A stretch of 64,000 bases of DNA from Triatoma infestans (GCA_011037195.1 JAAEAF010000400.1:169679-233678), one strand, 5' to 3'; positions 42,554-55,449 are shown, counted from the stretch's first letter. The notes: generated by a model from the letters alone, not told the origin. A program made the numbers and translations.

Positions 42554-43690
42554 TTATATGTTCGGTAAATCGTTCCCTGATTTTTCTGCTTGTCTGCCCC
42601 ACGGGCATTTCAACTCGTAAACCCCACTGCTGTCATACACGTCAGAGAACTCGGTACGAGTGCGGATTTTGTTGTCTAATTTGTTGTTTGTTCCGAAAGA
42701 TGTCTTAATGCCAAGTTTTTTAAAACAATTTGTGAGTTTGTACATATGGCTTCCAATATGTGTGAATGTGGCCAATTTTTCTGTTGTTTCTGTGACAGTC
42801 CTATTTTGTTGGTGTGGTTCGTGATTTAGGAGTTGATTAACGATATTCGCATTGTACCCATTGTTCTCAGCTATCTTGTAGATTGTCTGCAATTCTTGTG
42901 TGTGGTTCGCATGTGTGGGGTGTGTATTTAAGTCTGTAAGTTAGATGTCTTAATTAGTTAGATGGCAGCAAGTTTGTATTGGGTAGTGTCGCTGGAATTG
43001 TGCGGTATGATAGCGTCGGATGTGGTTGGTTTTCTGCGTATTCCAGTTTATTGTCGCTTCTTGTGAATTTTATGTCTAAGAAGTTGAGGGTGTTGTTACT
43101 TTCTTTTTCGTACGTGAATTTTATTTTCTGGTATATGTTGTTAAGGTAATGTACTATTTTGTCTTTGTCTATGTCTATGTCGTTTTCCAATATGAGGAAG
43201 GAATCGTCCACGTATCGCGCATAAAATGTTACCCCGAACTCCTCTTTCAGTTTTGGTAAGTAAGTTTCTTCCATTTTTTGTATAAATATTTCCGATAGGA
43301 TAGCTGATGTGGGGTGCTCCATTCCCAATCCGTCAGTAGCGAGGTAGAACTTGTTGTTAAATCTAAAGTAGTTTTGTGCCGTTGTAGTTTGTGTTAAGTT
43401 CGTGGGTTGGTGAATGAATTGCGTGGATTCTTCTCGTTTCAACTTCTGTTTCATTATGTCCAGTGTGTCCGTGATTGGTATGGAGGTGTATAGGTTGGTA
43501 ATATCGAGGGATAACAAACGGGAATTTGGGGTGAGTCTTAAATTCTCTGTTAATTGTATTAGGTGTTGTGTGTTTCTTATATTGAAAGTCTCGTTCAGTT
43601 TTACTTTGTCTTTTATTACTTTTGCCAGTTGCTGTGTCAATTTGTATGCTGGGGCAGTTGTGTAGTTTATGACGGGTCTGATAGGGATGT
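42554..43690 (-). pseudogene. Penelope-like element 1: reverse transcriptase and GIY-YIG remnant
   Basis: The RT frame (43640 to 42954) has LSLDITNLYTSIPI (motif A), GLGMEHPTSAILSEIF (motif B), YARYVDDSFLI (motif C) and NTLNFLDIKF, the PLE arrangement. A frame break near 42930 is followed by a second frame (42892-42554) with SGVYELKCP, the start of the GIY-YIG endonuclease; the Y.GQT part is already damaged (GRQAEKSGNDL). The N terminus stops at about 43690, where the sequence meets another terminal-repeat piece (GAAGCAGGCTACCACGG). Encoded proteins would copy RNA into DNA and nick the target. 5'-truncated and broken. Confidence 0.85.
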
Positions 43691-43735
43691 TGGATGAAGC
43701 AGGCTACCACGGAAAATGTCACTGATGAAATAATT

Positions 43736-44900
43736 ATATTATGGCCCAGTAGATCGCACCAAAAACACTGAAACACATACTGTAACATTTTTTAACGCCA
43801 CAAATTCTGGACAGCTATCCTCAAATAGAGGTGATTCGTTTATGTCTGTGCGGTTAGTGTACCAAGTCTGATGAAAACGTTTTCGAGCAAATTCCAAAAA
43901 CCTATTCTGTAAAGCCGCACTTCCAGTTAACCTGATTTTCTTCAAATTTGGAATCCTAGCAACGCTTCTAATAAATTTTAATATTACATAAGTGTTACAA
44001 CTATATATTATAGTGAAGTAGTACTTTAACGCTATTTTTCTCCTAGAACACACAGAAAATCAGTTTTCCGGGTAAAATGTTTCATTGGGCCTCATTTGTA
44101 TAGATAGTTCACGAATTATCAAAAATGCCGTTTTCGAAAAAATCGCGAATAACTGGGGAAACTAAATGAGTAAATTGCCCTTCCGGTTGATAGATTTTGG
44201 CCGAATCCTTCGTGTCAGGTGGGCAGGTAATAACTTAATGGAATATCAAGTTTGAACTTCCTGTGATTTTTCGTTTTTCCAAATATTTTGTTCACACACA
44301 CACACACACACACACACAAACCATTCGCCAAAAACAATTTTTCGTACTCAGGGGACCTTTAAAATATGTATTTTCAAAATTTGACACGATCGCAATACTT
44401 CCTATGTGAATGAAATATCTCAAAAAGTCGCAAGTCGCAAAAAGTCGTTTGAGTAGTACTACTACCCCATCTGACACGAAGGTTTCGGCCAAAATCTATC
44501 AGCCGGAAATGTAACTCTTTTTTTTTTCAGTCTTCCCGATTTTCTCGAAAAAGGCTCCAATGATTTTCTTTAAACTCCGAATAATATTCTACACACAAAT
44601 GCCTATAACTTTTATTTGATTTTATGAGGTGTGGGTTATGTTTATTAACATTAAGCTTTTCCATAACACTAGAAAATACATTAGAAGCATTGCAGATTTG
44701 AATTCCATATTTGAACAAAATCGGTTAACCGGAAGTGCGAATTTAAAGAATAGGTTTATGAGGTTTTTTTTCAAATTTTCTCGAAAGTGGCTACAACGAT
44801 TTTGTTTAAACTTGGATTGTTTAACTGCGTAGATAAAAAGAAAACTACTTTTATTTGAAAGACTTTTCCATGAAACATTATTTTAGAGGGAGTTTGGAAG
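43736..44900. repeat. two family R copies, reverse then forward
   Basis: Reverse copy 43755-44410 (CCTATTCTGTAAAGCC, TTTTTCGTTTTTCC, CA tract 44293-44318, ACACGATCGCAATACTTCC) and forward blocks 44405-44900 (TGACACGAAGGTTTCGGCC, CCAATGATTTTCTTTAAACT, AACCGGAAGTGCG). Open frames here are repeat-derived. Confidence 0.55.
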
Positions 44901-46200
44901 CCCTGTTAGTTAGATTTCAACTTTAACTTCGCTACATGCTTTGTTGGCTGAAAGGATGGGAGCCCCACTAAGTCCACTCAGTTCAACATGTACAGCCTCA
45001 GTCACGTCTTTCATTATGATCAATCCAACTAAACGTTTGCACACATTGCAATTTAAAAAAAAATCGTCAATTAAATAATTAAAGTGTTTCATTCCCGATT
45101 TTTTTATGAATGAAACGTTCTCACATTCTCCTTTATAAATTGTAATAAGGTAATTAGGTTACTCATAGTAGTATAGTATTTATGACAATCCGTGACTTAC
45201 TTTTAATGGCGCATCCCACACCCAGGCATAGTAACATGCAGGTGTTGTATGTAGGGAAGGCTGCTGCAGGTTGCAGCCGTCACAAGCAGAAGTTATACCA
45301 AGTAGAAGAGTGTATACCTGTCTCTGGATCTAACCAGACCCACCGCACACTCAGACCTGTCTGATACACCCTCATAACTAACAGCTCACACTTGGAACTT
45401 GGATGAATTTAATTTCTTCAATTCACAATCCTGATGTGAAACAATCACACCATTTTTCTTACTTCCGCTAATAATTACAATTATACAATATACAATGATA
45501 AATTTTCTTTAAACTCCAGTTTCTGCTTTTGGTTGGAAGAAGGAAGTACCCAAGAAGGTCGGGAAGTGAAGGTCGCGCCAATAACATAGACCCAGATCCA
45601 TGTATTTTGAAATTTAACGATTACCAATTCCGTATAACTATCTAAAATACCAATTTTTTTTTGGCAAAGTGTAACAAATAAAAGTGATAGGTCTGTCGCT
45701 GTGTCAGTGAGCATTCCAAGTTGAAGGAAATCATTACCACACATTTCCGAGAAAATTCCCCCCCAAAAAAGAACTCAAAGACCTATCTGTAAGGTTTCAA
45801 TTCTTCTCCAAATTTGAAATATAATCTATGCTATCAAAGTACATTAATATTATGTAAGTAGAGAGTTGGCTGCTTGCTGTGTTACTGTACATAAGTGTTT
45901 AAAATTGCTCTCTTTAAATCAAGTCTTTTTCGGTTAGTTTCAGTGTTTTAAATTGTTCAATTTTTGTGTAAACCTACAAAATAGTAGTGTCTATTTTAAA
46001 ATACATTATCAGTTCTTCGTAATAAGCATTTATTTTACGCAAAAACGTAATAATTATATAAGAAATTTTGTTACATTATTTTGTACTTGAAAAGAGACTC
46101 GTAGTGGTGGGAGTGTGCACTGTATAGCAGAGTGGGGCGGACTAGCCAGAGCTTCAACAGTAACAAATACAAGAAGTAAACTATACACGTACTTTAAACA
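44901..46200. other. spacer with a reverse family R fragment
   Basis: 45430-45780 carries a reverse R right end (CTGATGTGAAACAATCACAC) and internal blocks. The rest shows no gene; the 45182-45364 frame has no recognisable motif. Confidence 0.4.
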
Positions 46201-46233
46201 AATTATTAATTGTATTTATTCTGAATTCTCATC

Positions 46234-47030
46234 ATGACTATTGATGCGAAGCAACTTGAAACTCTTTTTGATAAATTTAAGAATGATAATGTATAGATTG
46301 AGGAAATAATACAAAGAGAATTAGGCGAATTAAATCTTTCAATGATAATAGAAGCGCAAAATGAAAAGTGTGAAACTTTGTTGAAGGAAAATAAGGCACT
46401 CAAAGAAAATTTAGAGAAACAAAGAAGGATGATAGAATCATTGAGGAGACAAAATAATTTGATATTGTTTGGTATAACCGAATCTAAAGAGGAAACTTTC
46501 GATCGATTAGAGAGTAATGTACTGGATTTTTTTTAATTAAGTATTGAATGAATAAGAATGATCTGAATTATGTGAGACGTATAGGATCCTCTGTTAGTAA
46601 CAGAACTCGCCTAGTTGTTGTTAGCTGTATTTCTAATATTGAAAAAATGAATATTCTTCTAAAGCTCACAAGTTTAAAGGAAGTGGAATATTTGTCGCAG
46701 AGGACTACGATAAACACTCTGGAAGAACGTAAAGAGCTCATGAATATCAGAAACGAATTGAAAGAAACAGGCCAAAATAGTAAGTTAAGGAGGAACGGCC
46801 TTGTCATTAATGGAAAATTCTTTCATTATCTGGATTTAATGAAACAGTACTCTTACTCTGAAAGTAAGCCTGGTGAGGAAGTAGAAGAGGGGAAGAATGG
46901 GGAAGAAGTTGAAAACAGGATGAGGAAAAGGACAAGAGTGGAGGAGGTTCAGAGGCGGACCAGCTCTTCCGGCGAGGTTTTTCGTTCACGAAGTGATTCA
47001 GTCTCATCCATCAAATCAGATAAATACTAG
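46234..47030 (+). pseudogene. non-LTR retrotransposon ORF1 (coiled coil plus RRM-like), broken
   Basis: RNA-binding companion protein of the retrotransposon. ATG at 46234; an in-frame TAG at 46294; then a leucine/glutamate-rich coiled coil (46342-46450) running into RRQNNLILFGITES, the start of an RRM-like fold seen in many insect ORF1 proteins. A frame change at about 46533 is followed by LNYVRRIGS, TRLVVVSCIS and a basic, serine-rich tail to 47030. No zinc knuckles are seen. It overlaps the start of the ORF2 remnant. Confidence 0.7.
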
Positions 47031-49765
47031 TTATCGTCAATTAGATAATATCTCTGGTTCTGCCTTAAAGGTATTATGTTGTAATATTTCTGGTTTAAAA
47101 ATCAAAATGTATGATATAGATTTTCATACTTTTCTGGATAATTATGATATATTTTTTATTTTGGAGACCTTTGTGGTCGAGGAAGTTATTTTTGCAAAAT
47201 TTAAAAAGTTATTTGTTCATTTTCAGTTAAGGTGGACTCCGGCTACTAAGGTCTCTAATTTTGGAAGGGCTTGTGGCGGTTCTATTCTGGGCTTGAAAAA
47301 AAATGTAGTACATAATAACTTAGTAAACTTTAAACACTTAGGAAACTTTGGGATCGTTGAGCTTAAATAAAATTCTGAAACAATTTATATTGTGCCCATT
47401 TACATAAATTGCAATCATTGGGCTGACGAATTTCATTTGCTTTTGATTTTATGGACCAAAATAGGAATTTAAAATTTATTTTGATGGGGGATTTTAATGG
47501 CAGACTTGGTAATTTATTATCGATCCCTGGCTACTTATCCACTTTATCATTTGATTTGAGTATCTCTAGAAACTCTAAAGATCCGGTAGTCAATTCCATT
47601 GGTAAGAAATTATTGTCTCTTATGGAAGATTTTAACCTGGTATTGATAAATGGGCGTATGAAAGGAGACTATGGTGGAGAATATACTTTCTTGGGAGGAA
47701 GGGGATCGTCCGTAATAGATCTGTGCATGGTCTCGGCTGATGTATTAGCTATTGTGCGTCTGTTTGAGGTAATCCCTCAAATATTCTCTGACCACTGCCC
47801 AATAACTGTTAGTTTACAAACAGGGAGGATAGAGGAGAAAGAGGTCTTACCGCTTCTTCCAAAACTGATGTGGCAACCAAAATTAAAAGATGATTTTAAT
47901 TTCGTACTAGAAAAGATGATTAAAGAAATTAGACCTGATTTGAATGATCCACAAAGGAGTTTAAAAAGAATAACAGATTTTACAATTACAATTCTACAAT
48001 ATGCTTATTCACATAATATCTTAGCTTCCCCAAATAGTAATAAAAGATTATATAACCGACCGTGGTTTGAAGGGAGTGCTGGTCCGCTCGTTCTCGTACC
48101 TTTAATTTACTCAAACTTTACAGAAAAACTAATTCTGATACTATTAAATTTATATATTTGAAAACCTGTAGTTTTTACAAGAATATATGTAAGCTTAAAA
48201 AAAGCGAACACTCATTAGTGACTGTTAATAAACTTAAAGAAGTTAGAGATAGTAAAGATGGAAGTTGGTCCGTTCCTTTAAAGTAAAAAATTTTCAGCTT
48301 GATACTAGTATCAAGGTTACAGAATGGATTAATCATTTCAGGTGCTTACTGAACCCTTCTATCGATTCTAACAAAATAAGTTATGCCGTTCCATTCATAA
48401 CAAATTTATGTTAGGTGCGCCTTTTCTCAAATCTGAATTAATGTACGAACTTGGTACGGCCAAAAACAATAAAGCCGCCGGCAGGACAGGATTCTTTATG
48501 AGTTCTATATAAATAGCCTGGATAATTGTTTAGATAGAATACTGCACTTATTTAACATATTTTACGAAAAGGGTCAAGTACCTGACTCTTTTAAAGACTC
48601 GATCATTTTCCCTTTATATAAAAAAGGCAGTGTGAATGAAGTAAGCAGTTACAGGGGCATTTCCTTTTGCAATACAATCGCTAAATTGTTCACCGGCCTT
48701 TTATTAGACAGATTAGTAAAATGGGCAGATGCACAGAATATAATTGGTGAGTTTCAGGCAGGTTTTAGGAGAACATAGTCTACGGTAGACCATATAATGA
48801 CTTTAATGAGTATAGTAAAAATAAGGTTAAATAGAAAACGGCAAAAGGTCTACGCGTTCTTCGTTGATTTGTCAGCAGCCTTTGATCGTATAGACCGCCA
48901 TGCATTATTTTATAAGTTGTCCTGCCTCGGGGTCTCTACTAAATTTTTAAATACCTTGAGAAATCTCTATACTAGAACATCAGCATCTGTTTGGTGTCAC
49001 AATGGATTGTCGGAGAGCTTTGGAACCGAGGTGGGTGTTAAACGGGTTGTCTGTTGTCCCCTCTTTTATTTTCTCTTTTCTTATCTGATATTGAGAGTTG
49101 TATGGATGGAGGAGTTTAGGTGCAAAAAACACTTATTAAAATTTTGGCTTATGCGGACGACCTCGTATTGTTAGCCTACGACAAAGTATTGCTTCAGAAT
49201 ATGATATACTCGTTTGAAAATTACTGCTCTTTGTGGAATCTAAAAGTTAATTTGACCAAATCAAAGATCGTTATATTCAGAAATGGTGGTAGGCCGGCTG
49301 GACGTGAAGTGTGGTGGTTCAACAAACAGAAGATTGAGGTAGTGAGACAGTATAAGTATTTGGGAGTGACCCTTACATCAACATTAAATTTAGAAGAACA
49401 TTTTAGTGAAAGATGCTCAAAGGCCAAATTTGCCCTCAATACTTTCAATAATATTATAAATAGTAAAAAGGTACCTTTCACTTCTAAACTGGAAATATAC
49501 ATATAATGCAGTGTCGCGGGCCATAGTATGTTACGGTTCTCAAGTTTGGGGTTGCAATATGTACGATAAGGTTGAAGTATTGTTCAAATATTTTATTAAA
49601 AAAGTAAAAAACTTACAATCTGCCATTAAATACCCCGGACTTTATTTTATATTAGAAACAAACTTACTGCCAACCTTTCTATATACCGTTAAAAACCATC
49701 TAAGTTACATCTATCGATGCCATTTTTTTCCCTCTTTATTTTTCAGTTTAATATATGTATATTAA
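46993..49765 (+). pseudogene. non-LTR retrotransposon ORF2 (APE endonuclease and RT), broken
   Basis: The APE-like endonuclease is in two frames: CCNISGLK and FFILETF (47070-47170), then FILMGDFNGRLGN and FSDHCPITV (47470-47820), the catalytic GDFN and SDH motifs. The RT follows across frames: YKKGSVNEVSSYRGIS, GEFQAGFRRT (stop after it), FVDLSAAFDRIDRHALF, then LAYADDLVLLAYD, LKVNLTKSKIVIF, YKYLGVTL. The C-terminal part has VCYGSQVWG. At least five stops or frame changes. Similar in layout to I/Ingi-group elements. Confidence 0.82.
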
Positions 49766-49985
49766 TTGAGTAATGAATTGAACAATGTGTTGATTAAATA
49801 TATGAATATAATATAGTTCAATAATTAATTAATGGAATACATATAATATGCTCTAATTGCAAGGCAACTCTCAGACGGTCGACATGACCATGAGTAAGTC
49901 TATCGCTAGAAAATTTGTATTTTGTTCATTCTTTGTAATATTTGTTTCAATAAAGACATTATTATTATTATTATTATTATAATAT
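49766..49985 (+). repeat. 3' end of the non-LTR element with (ATT)n tail
   Basis: Contains TTTCAATAAAGACATT, then about eight ATT units (49958-49981). Short tandem tails of this type are usual for I-group elements. Confidence 0.7.
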
Positions 49986-50870
49986 AACTATTGTAACCAT
50001 ACCTTGAATAGATCTAGTACTTTAGAGGAAAGTTTAATGATACTGATCTCGCGGAACCTCCCTCCCAAAACTAATTTTTCCGGGCAATTATTTCAAATAA
50101 AAGCGAAAGGTATTTATGTATTATCTATTCGAGAAAAACTGAAAAAAAAAAAAAATTCAGTAAAGTGGTACGTCCAGTCGACTTTATTTTGCTTGAAATT
50201 TTCATATCAGATGCGGTGGTAATCAGTAGACGGATATCAAGTGTGAGGTTCCTGTTACGTTTCGTTTATGAGATATTTTATTCACAAATAAACTAACAAA
50301 AACATTCACACACACACACACACACACACACATCATTCGCTAAAAAGAATTTTCTCGTACTCAAGAGACCTCAAAACATGTATTTCCGGTGAAAACTGAA
50401 TCTCCAACATTTGGAACGTAATAATAACAAACTAGCGAGTTTATAATTATTACATTCTTAACCATTATTAACAACTTCTTTAAATTCTTTCGGACTGCAA
50501 ATTCTGTTTGTATTATTTCTAATTACCCATGAAACTAGTTTAAAATTGGAGATTTAACGATTTAAACAATAAATAATTAACTTCCTAATTGTTATTCTTT
50601 ATTTTTGCAAAATGAAGAAAACTTTATTTCTTTAATAAGAGGAATATTTATTTAAGTTCACCGTCTAGAAGTTCATCGTTCCCGTTATTTCAATAATCAG
50701 CTTACAGAATTAACATCCATTCCCTGGAGTAGACAAACTTAGTTTCCCTGCATAACTGTTAATTTAGAGGGTGATTTGTTAAGTCCATTGTGTATTTGTT
50801 AAGTTCATTAAACATTATATTCTTTAAATTATTACAGTATTCTAATTTCTCTTTATATTATTGTAAAAGG
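49986..50870 (-). repeat. family R reverse copy, then unassigned AT-rich sequence
   Basis: 50000-50420: CCGGGCAATTATTTC, AAATAAAAGCGAAAGG, a CA tract (50307-50332), ATTTCCGGTGAAAACTG. After 50420 nothing is recognised. Confidence 0.55.
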
Positions 50871-51725
50871 AACTGTTGTGAAATTAAGTGCTTTCACTGG
50901 AAATACATTTCCGGAATATGGGAACAATGATTTTATAGCGTATAGTCTATGTATGTGAACAAAATATTACAAACATGAAAAAACATCACAAAAAGCTCAA
51001 ACTTAATTTTCTCCATTAGAAATCACCACAGCATCCGAGAAGAAGATTTCGGCCAAAATTCATCAACTGGAAATGCTACTCTTTAGTGGATGGGTAATGG
51101 AAAACGGCTTCAACGATTTTCATTAAAGTTCGTATTATGTACACAAATGAATCCCTATCACTTTCATTGGCAACATTTCGCTGGGGAAATTGATTTTTGT
51201 TGCGTTCTGGGGGAATAGTAACTTTAACTCCCGTATAAAGTACCACTTTAATACAATATATGATTTTAGCACTTCAATAAAATGTATATATATTAATAGC
51301 GTTGCTAGAAATCCAAATTTGAAGAAAATCGACTAACCGGAAATGCAACATTGCACAATAGGTTTTTTTTGGGGGGGTTTTATGGAATTTTGTGAAAACG
51401 TTGACAAAGATTTTCTTTAAACTTGGAATATTTGCTGCACAGATAGAAACGTATCATTTGTATTTGCATCATTTTTCTGAAAAAAAATGATTTCAAAGGG
51501 GCAACGGATTTGTGTCACTTAGTCTAAATTTAAATTTGCACAAGCTTCTAGGTTTTGACTTAGAGTGCTCCATATAAGGCCGCCTCAGGTAAACAAGCAA
51601 CATCCCCACCACCATGTTTATGGACAGCCCTTTACTAAACATTATAACGTTGCAATTTTAAAGAAAATGAAATTGTATTAGTTACAGTAAGAGAAAGTCG
51701 TGTGAGTGTTTCACATCAGATTTTT
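50871..51725 (+). repeat. family R forward copy
   Basis: Left end weak (GTAAAAGGAACTGTTGTG). Internal blocks: TTTCACTGGAAATACATTTC, AGAAGATTTCGGCC, CATCAACTGGAAATGC, TAACCGGAAATGC. Right end CAGTAAGAGAAAGTCGTGTG then TTTCACATCAG (51682-51721) is well kept. Confidence 0.65.
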
Positions 51726-51940
51726 TTCATTCATAGTTTTAACTATTATAGTAAAAATATATTTATCGCGAAAATAGAGTCCTCGTTTGCGCACTTGTGT
51801 GGGCAAACTTGATTTCTTTTGGGTAATAACCGCACTTCATTTTTGGCAAATAAATACAGAGGATCACAGAAAATTTCCGGTGAACATTTCCATCTTCTGG
51901 TATATCGTAAGTGACGTCATCACAGTACTTCGACCACAAA

Positions 51941-51942
<2 letters not shown>

Positions 51943-51974
<32 letters not shown>
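51943..51974. repeat. (CT)n microsatellite
   Basis: About 16 CT units. Confidence 0.9.
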
Positions 51975-51976
<2 letters not shown>

Positions 51977-52740
51977 ACTATTTTCTCTCTCTGAGTATTT
52001 AAGGTTCATTGTACACTTATATTTGTTTGAATTGGTCATTTCAAAGGGTTTTTATCAATTGGTTTGAGTTAAAAAATCTTTTAAAAGGAAGTGACTGCCA
52101 TGATCAAACGGAAAATAAAGGCGCGGGCGGGTAGTAGGCGGGTCCATTGTACCCGGAGCTAGACATAGAGATATTGGACTACTAGAGGATTACCACAGTC
52201 CTTCTATTGAATGGGTTACAATGAACCAATCTTTTGTATGTAACAAAGCGCTCTGGAACAATGGTCCTCAATCGCTCAAATATAGTTCAACCTAAAATTA
52301 AATGAGGTCATTATTAACATGATCAACAATAATTTGCAATGATTAATAACTCCCTTTATGTGGGGGGAAGGTGGGAGAGAAATGATTCAATAAATTCAGT
52401 ATTATTCAAATTCTACCTGGCAGAGTGAAAAGTTATATCGCCGCCCTTCATTCAGGCACATAATAAGGGTCTACCTTTTCCATTAGGAATTTGTAAGAGG
52501 CTTCTGTATGTACAGAATCCAGGGCAGAAAACTCTGATCCTCTTGGAACAGCTTTAATTCTTCTGTTAAACACTTGTAAAGAAAGGACTAGGGCTAGGAC
52601 CAGGTATGAATCAGTCGACCAACTTGCATTAAGTATTTCATTCATCATTGTGCAGTTTTATTGTCAACCACATCCAGCGAAGATTTCAAATACAATTCCA
52701 AGTTATACATACGCAAATTTTTTCTTTCATATTTCGAATT
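51975..52740. other. spacer with one protein-like frame of unknown identity
   Basis: A minus-strand frame at 52448-52648 (66 codons) begins MMNEILNASWSTDSY and contains RRIKAVPRGSEF and MEKVDPYYVPE. Its composition is less AT-biased than random frames here, but I do not recognise it and find no splice or domain support. The rest is empty. Confidence 0.25.
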
Positions 52741-53220
52741 CTTTTTACTTTCTCTTAGTAAGAGGAAATATTTAGAACGTATCAAATTTTAAAAATTGTG
52801 TTTCCACCGGAAATACATGTTTCAAGGTCCCCTGAGTTTGAAACACATGTTTTCAGCGAATGGTCTGCATGTTTTGTGTACGAGCAAAATATCTCAAAAA
52901 CTAGGAAGCTCAAACTTGGAATTCCGTATTAACGCATATGACACGAAGGTTTGAGAAAAGTCCATCAATCGGAAGTGGTGATTTCTTTTTTCAGTTTTAC
53001 GCAATTTCCTCGAGAAATAGCGCCAACGACTTTCTTAAACTTCGTTTAATGTACCTATTACTTTTATTTGAAATATTTTCTAAATTCTTAATAAACCACC
53101 AGGTTTATTTGTTCACTATTCTCTGTGTTGTTGAGGTGTTCTCAACTTTTTATTTACAAAATTATACATAAGTTTTCAAGTTTTGATATGTTTTAAAGAT
53201 TATTTAATAGTTTTTATTTT
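52741..53220 (+). repeat. family R forward fragment
   Basis: Left end TACTTTCTCTTAGTAAGAGG, then CACCGGAAATACATG, ATCTCAAAAACTAGGAAGC, CATCAATCGGAAGTGG, TTCCTCGAGAAATAGCGCC. It breaks off before the right half. Confidence 0.65.
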
Positions 53221-53233
53221 TTTATATTTTTTG

Positions 53234-53272
53234 TGCCTTGAAAAAGACAATATATTTGTCGAAACGTTGGCA
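53234..53272 (+). ncRNA. hammerhead-ribozyme-like motif, separate family
   Basis: TGCC (53234-53237), core TTGAAAA (53238-53244), one extra A, stem II GACAA/TTGTC (53246-53260), GAAAC (53261-53265), GTT triplet, then GGCA pairing back to TGCC (53269-53272). The core differs at two positions from CTGANGA, so this copy is unlikely to be active, but the layout matches the others. Confidence 0.35.
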
Positions 53273-53814
53273 AGAATTTAAGTTTTTTTATTTTTTTCAA
53301 AAAAAGACCGAAACTCACGATCCTTTTCCTTCATTGAAGTGAAATATAGAAGTGAGCAGGAACTCCAAAAAATACCTGTAACAATATTTCAAATAAAAAT
53401 GATTGGTGTATAGATTTATAGTAAATCTTTGTAGCCGTTTTCAAGAAAATGCGAAAAACTGATAAAAAACCATTCAGTAGTGGTAGTACCTATAGTGGTA
53501 GTGCATAAATGGAATAACCAGTTAAATCTTCCTTACTAGGTCTACGAGAAATTAAAAAAAAACCGTTGCTAGCGCCCCCTCTCTAAACTTTTCTATACTA
53601 ATGGGTTTCTACTTTTTATGAAGCCTTTAAAGATTCTAGGGAAAACCAACAAACTTAAATTATGTAATATGTTTTCAGTAATCTCCAAGACTCAATGGAC
53701 TCGAAAGGCGGCCTGATGGGACTGTTGCAGGCTTCTATTCACTAAGGTCAGACCATAATTCTTTTTAATTCTAAGAAAATAAGAAATAACAAGAAACAAA
53801 TATTTTGTCAGAGA
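53273..53814. repeat. reverse family R fragment and unassigned sequence
   Basis: 53340-53500 shows reverse R blocks (TTTCAAATAAAAATGATTGG, GTTTTCAAGAAAATGCG). Nothing else is clear. Confidence 0.4.
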
Positions 53815-53995
53815 TATTTTCCGTGATAGCCTGCTTCTTTTTGTTGTCATCAACATCTTGATGATGGGCGAACGCCCAAAACCGGTCGATGACCATAAAA
53901 AGAAGCAGGCTGTCGCGGAAAATATCTTTGATGCTTTCCAGCTCTGCGGAACCAACCAAATAACCAACCAAAAATACCACAACAACAAATATTTT
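53815..53995. repeat. inverted pair of PLE terminal-repeat pieces with hammerhead-like core
   Basis: GTGATAGCCTGCTTCTTTTTG at 53823 is mirrored by AAAAAGAAGCAGGCTGTCGC at 53896. Between them on the plus strand: CATC (53854-53857), TTGATGA, TGGGCGAACGCCC, AAAACCGGTC, GATG (53888-53891). It continues to GCTTTCCAGCTCTGCGG, the inverse of the start of the terminal repeat at 57600. Confidence 0.7.
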
Positions 53996-54029
53996 AAATT
54001 GAAAGTCTGGCACAAGAATTTTTTTTTTT

Positions 54030-54112
54030 TTTAATTTAAGGCGCGTCAACATCTATGGTCATTGGCATCCCGTGCACTAAGAAGGTTGACGTGTCTTAAA
54101 TTTAAAAAAAAA
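54030..54112. repeat. two SINE tails joined tail-out
   Basis: A minus-strand SINE end (TTTAAGGCGCGTCAACATC, then ATGGTCATTGGCATCC) is joined to a plus-strand end (GTTGACGTGTCTTAAATTTA plus a run of A). Most of the SINE body is missing, so this is a small inverted remnant inside the PLE terminal-repeat region. Confidence 0.7.
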
Positions 54113-54339
54113 AAAATTCCTATACCAGACTTTCAATTTAAAGTATTTGTTTATTGCTGTTTCTAAGTGTCTTACGATGATTTCTATTTTCCATTACGAT
54201 TATTGAATGAGATAAATTAATTCTAAAGTAATATAGTGCGAGTAACCCTGGTAACTAATAAGTGCTATTTCGGTTTGGCACTGTGACATGGCCAAACCGG
54301 GCCGACACTTTCTAAATTGCCCGAGAAAGATTTTGTCAT

Positions 54340-55240
54340 TCATCAGAGGTATTCTCCGTGATAGCCTGCTTCTTTTTGTGGTCATCGATCGGTTTCGCCC
54401 ATCTTTAGGATGTGTTTGTCAAACAGTGTGATAACATAGATTTGCACAGAGCAATTTTAGTATATATACTGACTGGTCTTTAAATGTTTTTGTTAAATAT
54501 CTAACTATGGCAAGAGGGGGAGGGGGATGGTACCTGAGTGGGAAAAGAACACATGTTTGGGTCTTTAAAGGGGCATATTTTTCTTTAAAACGGGAACATC
54601 CAACAGTGGGGTCTATATCTTAAACTATGTTGTTTGAGGGAGATTCATTTTACAACTAATTATCCATTCTATCTTACTAGTATATTTATTTATTTATAAC
54701 AGCGCGAAATAACACTGTGTCAGCCTTGGACTGCTGTGAAATAGTCACTGACAAAGTAGGGCAAAGTAGGGCACTGACAAATAGAAAGGACAAAGTACGG
54801 GTTGTATGATCGTAAGATACTATATATTAATAAATAAATATTTTGTTAAACAAAATAATCAAATAAACAATCAATCAATAAACAATTCAAGGTTGTTTGA
54901 TGACACTAACATATTCGCATTTCACCATTCACAATTCACACACGCCTTCCTCGCACGCATACATACCCAAATATGGGTTCTTTACATGCCTAAATATTAC
55001 AAGGCTAAACTAGCTTAAGTACAGAATTTTTTATAAATATATCATTGAAAAATTATATAAGTATGTTAACCAAGCTTAATGTAACGTACATTCCGCACTG
55101 ACATTTTATTTTCTTGACTTGCATATATTTAGTTACAGTGTACACCTCAAAGGCAGTTATGATTCCTATATACAAACTTAAAAACTAGCAGATTTAAAAC
55201 TAAAATCTATATGGTTTTTAAACTTGAAAACTATTTGGTT
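54340..55240 (-). repeat. 3' terminal repeat of Penelope-like element 2
   Basis: TAGCCTGCTTC, GATAACATAGATTTGCACAG, ACTGACTGGTC, GGATGGTACCTGAGTGGG, AACACATGTTTGGGTC, GGGAGATTC, ATAACAGCG..AACACTGTGTC. The segment 54530-54760 recurs inverted at 57815-58065. A shortened hammerhead-like core is at 54383-54412 (minus): the CTAAAGA variant, with part of stem II deleted. Confidence 0.65.
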
Positions 55241-55449
55241 CAGGTGAGTTGTATATTGTTTATTGCGTGTTTTATTGTTATTGTGGGAAGATGGTATTGA
55301 ATAGTTGTTCACTTGCGAAGTTTGTCTGTTCGATTTTAAGGTTTTTTTCTTGTGTTTATATATTTCAAGTTTTCCAGTGCGTCTAGTCGTCCTTTTTTGC
55401 CTGGGTAATAATTTTATCGTGGTGGAGATGGCGTCGGGTTTGTATTTGT

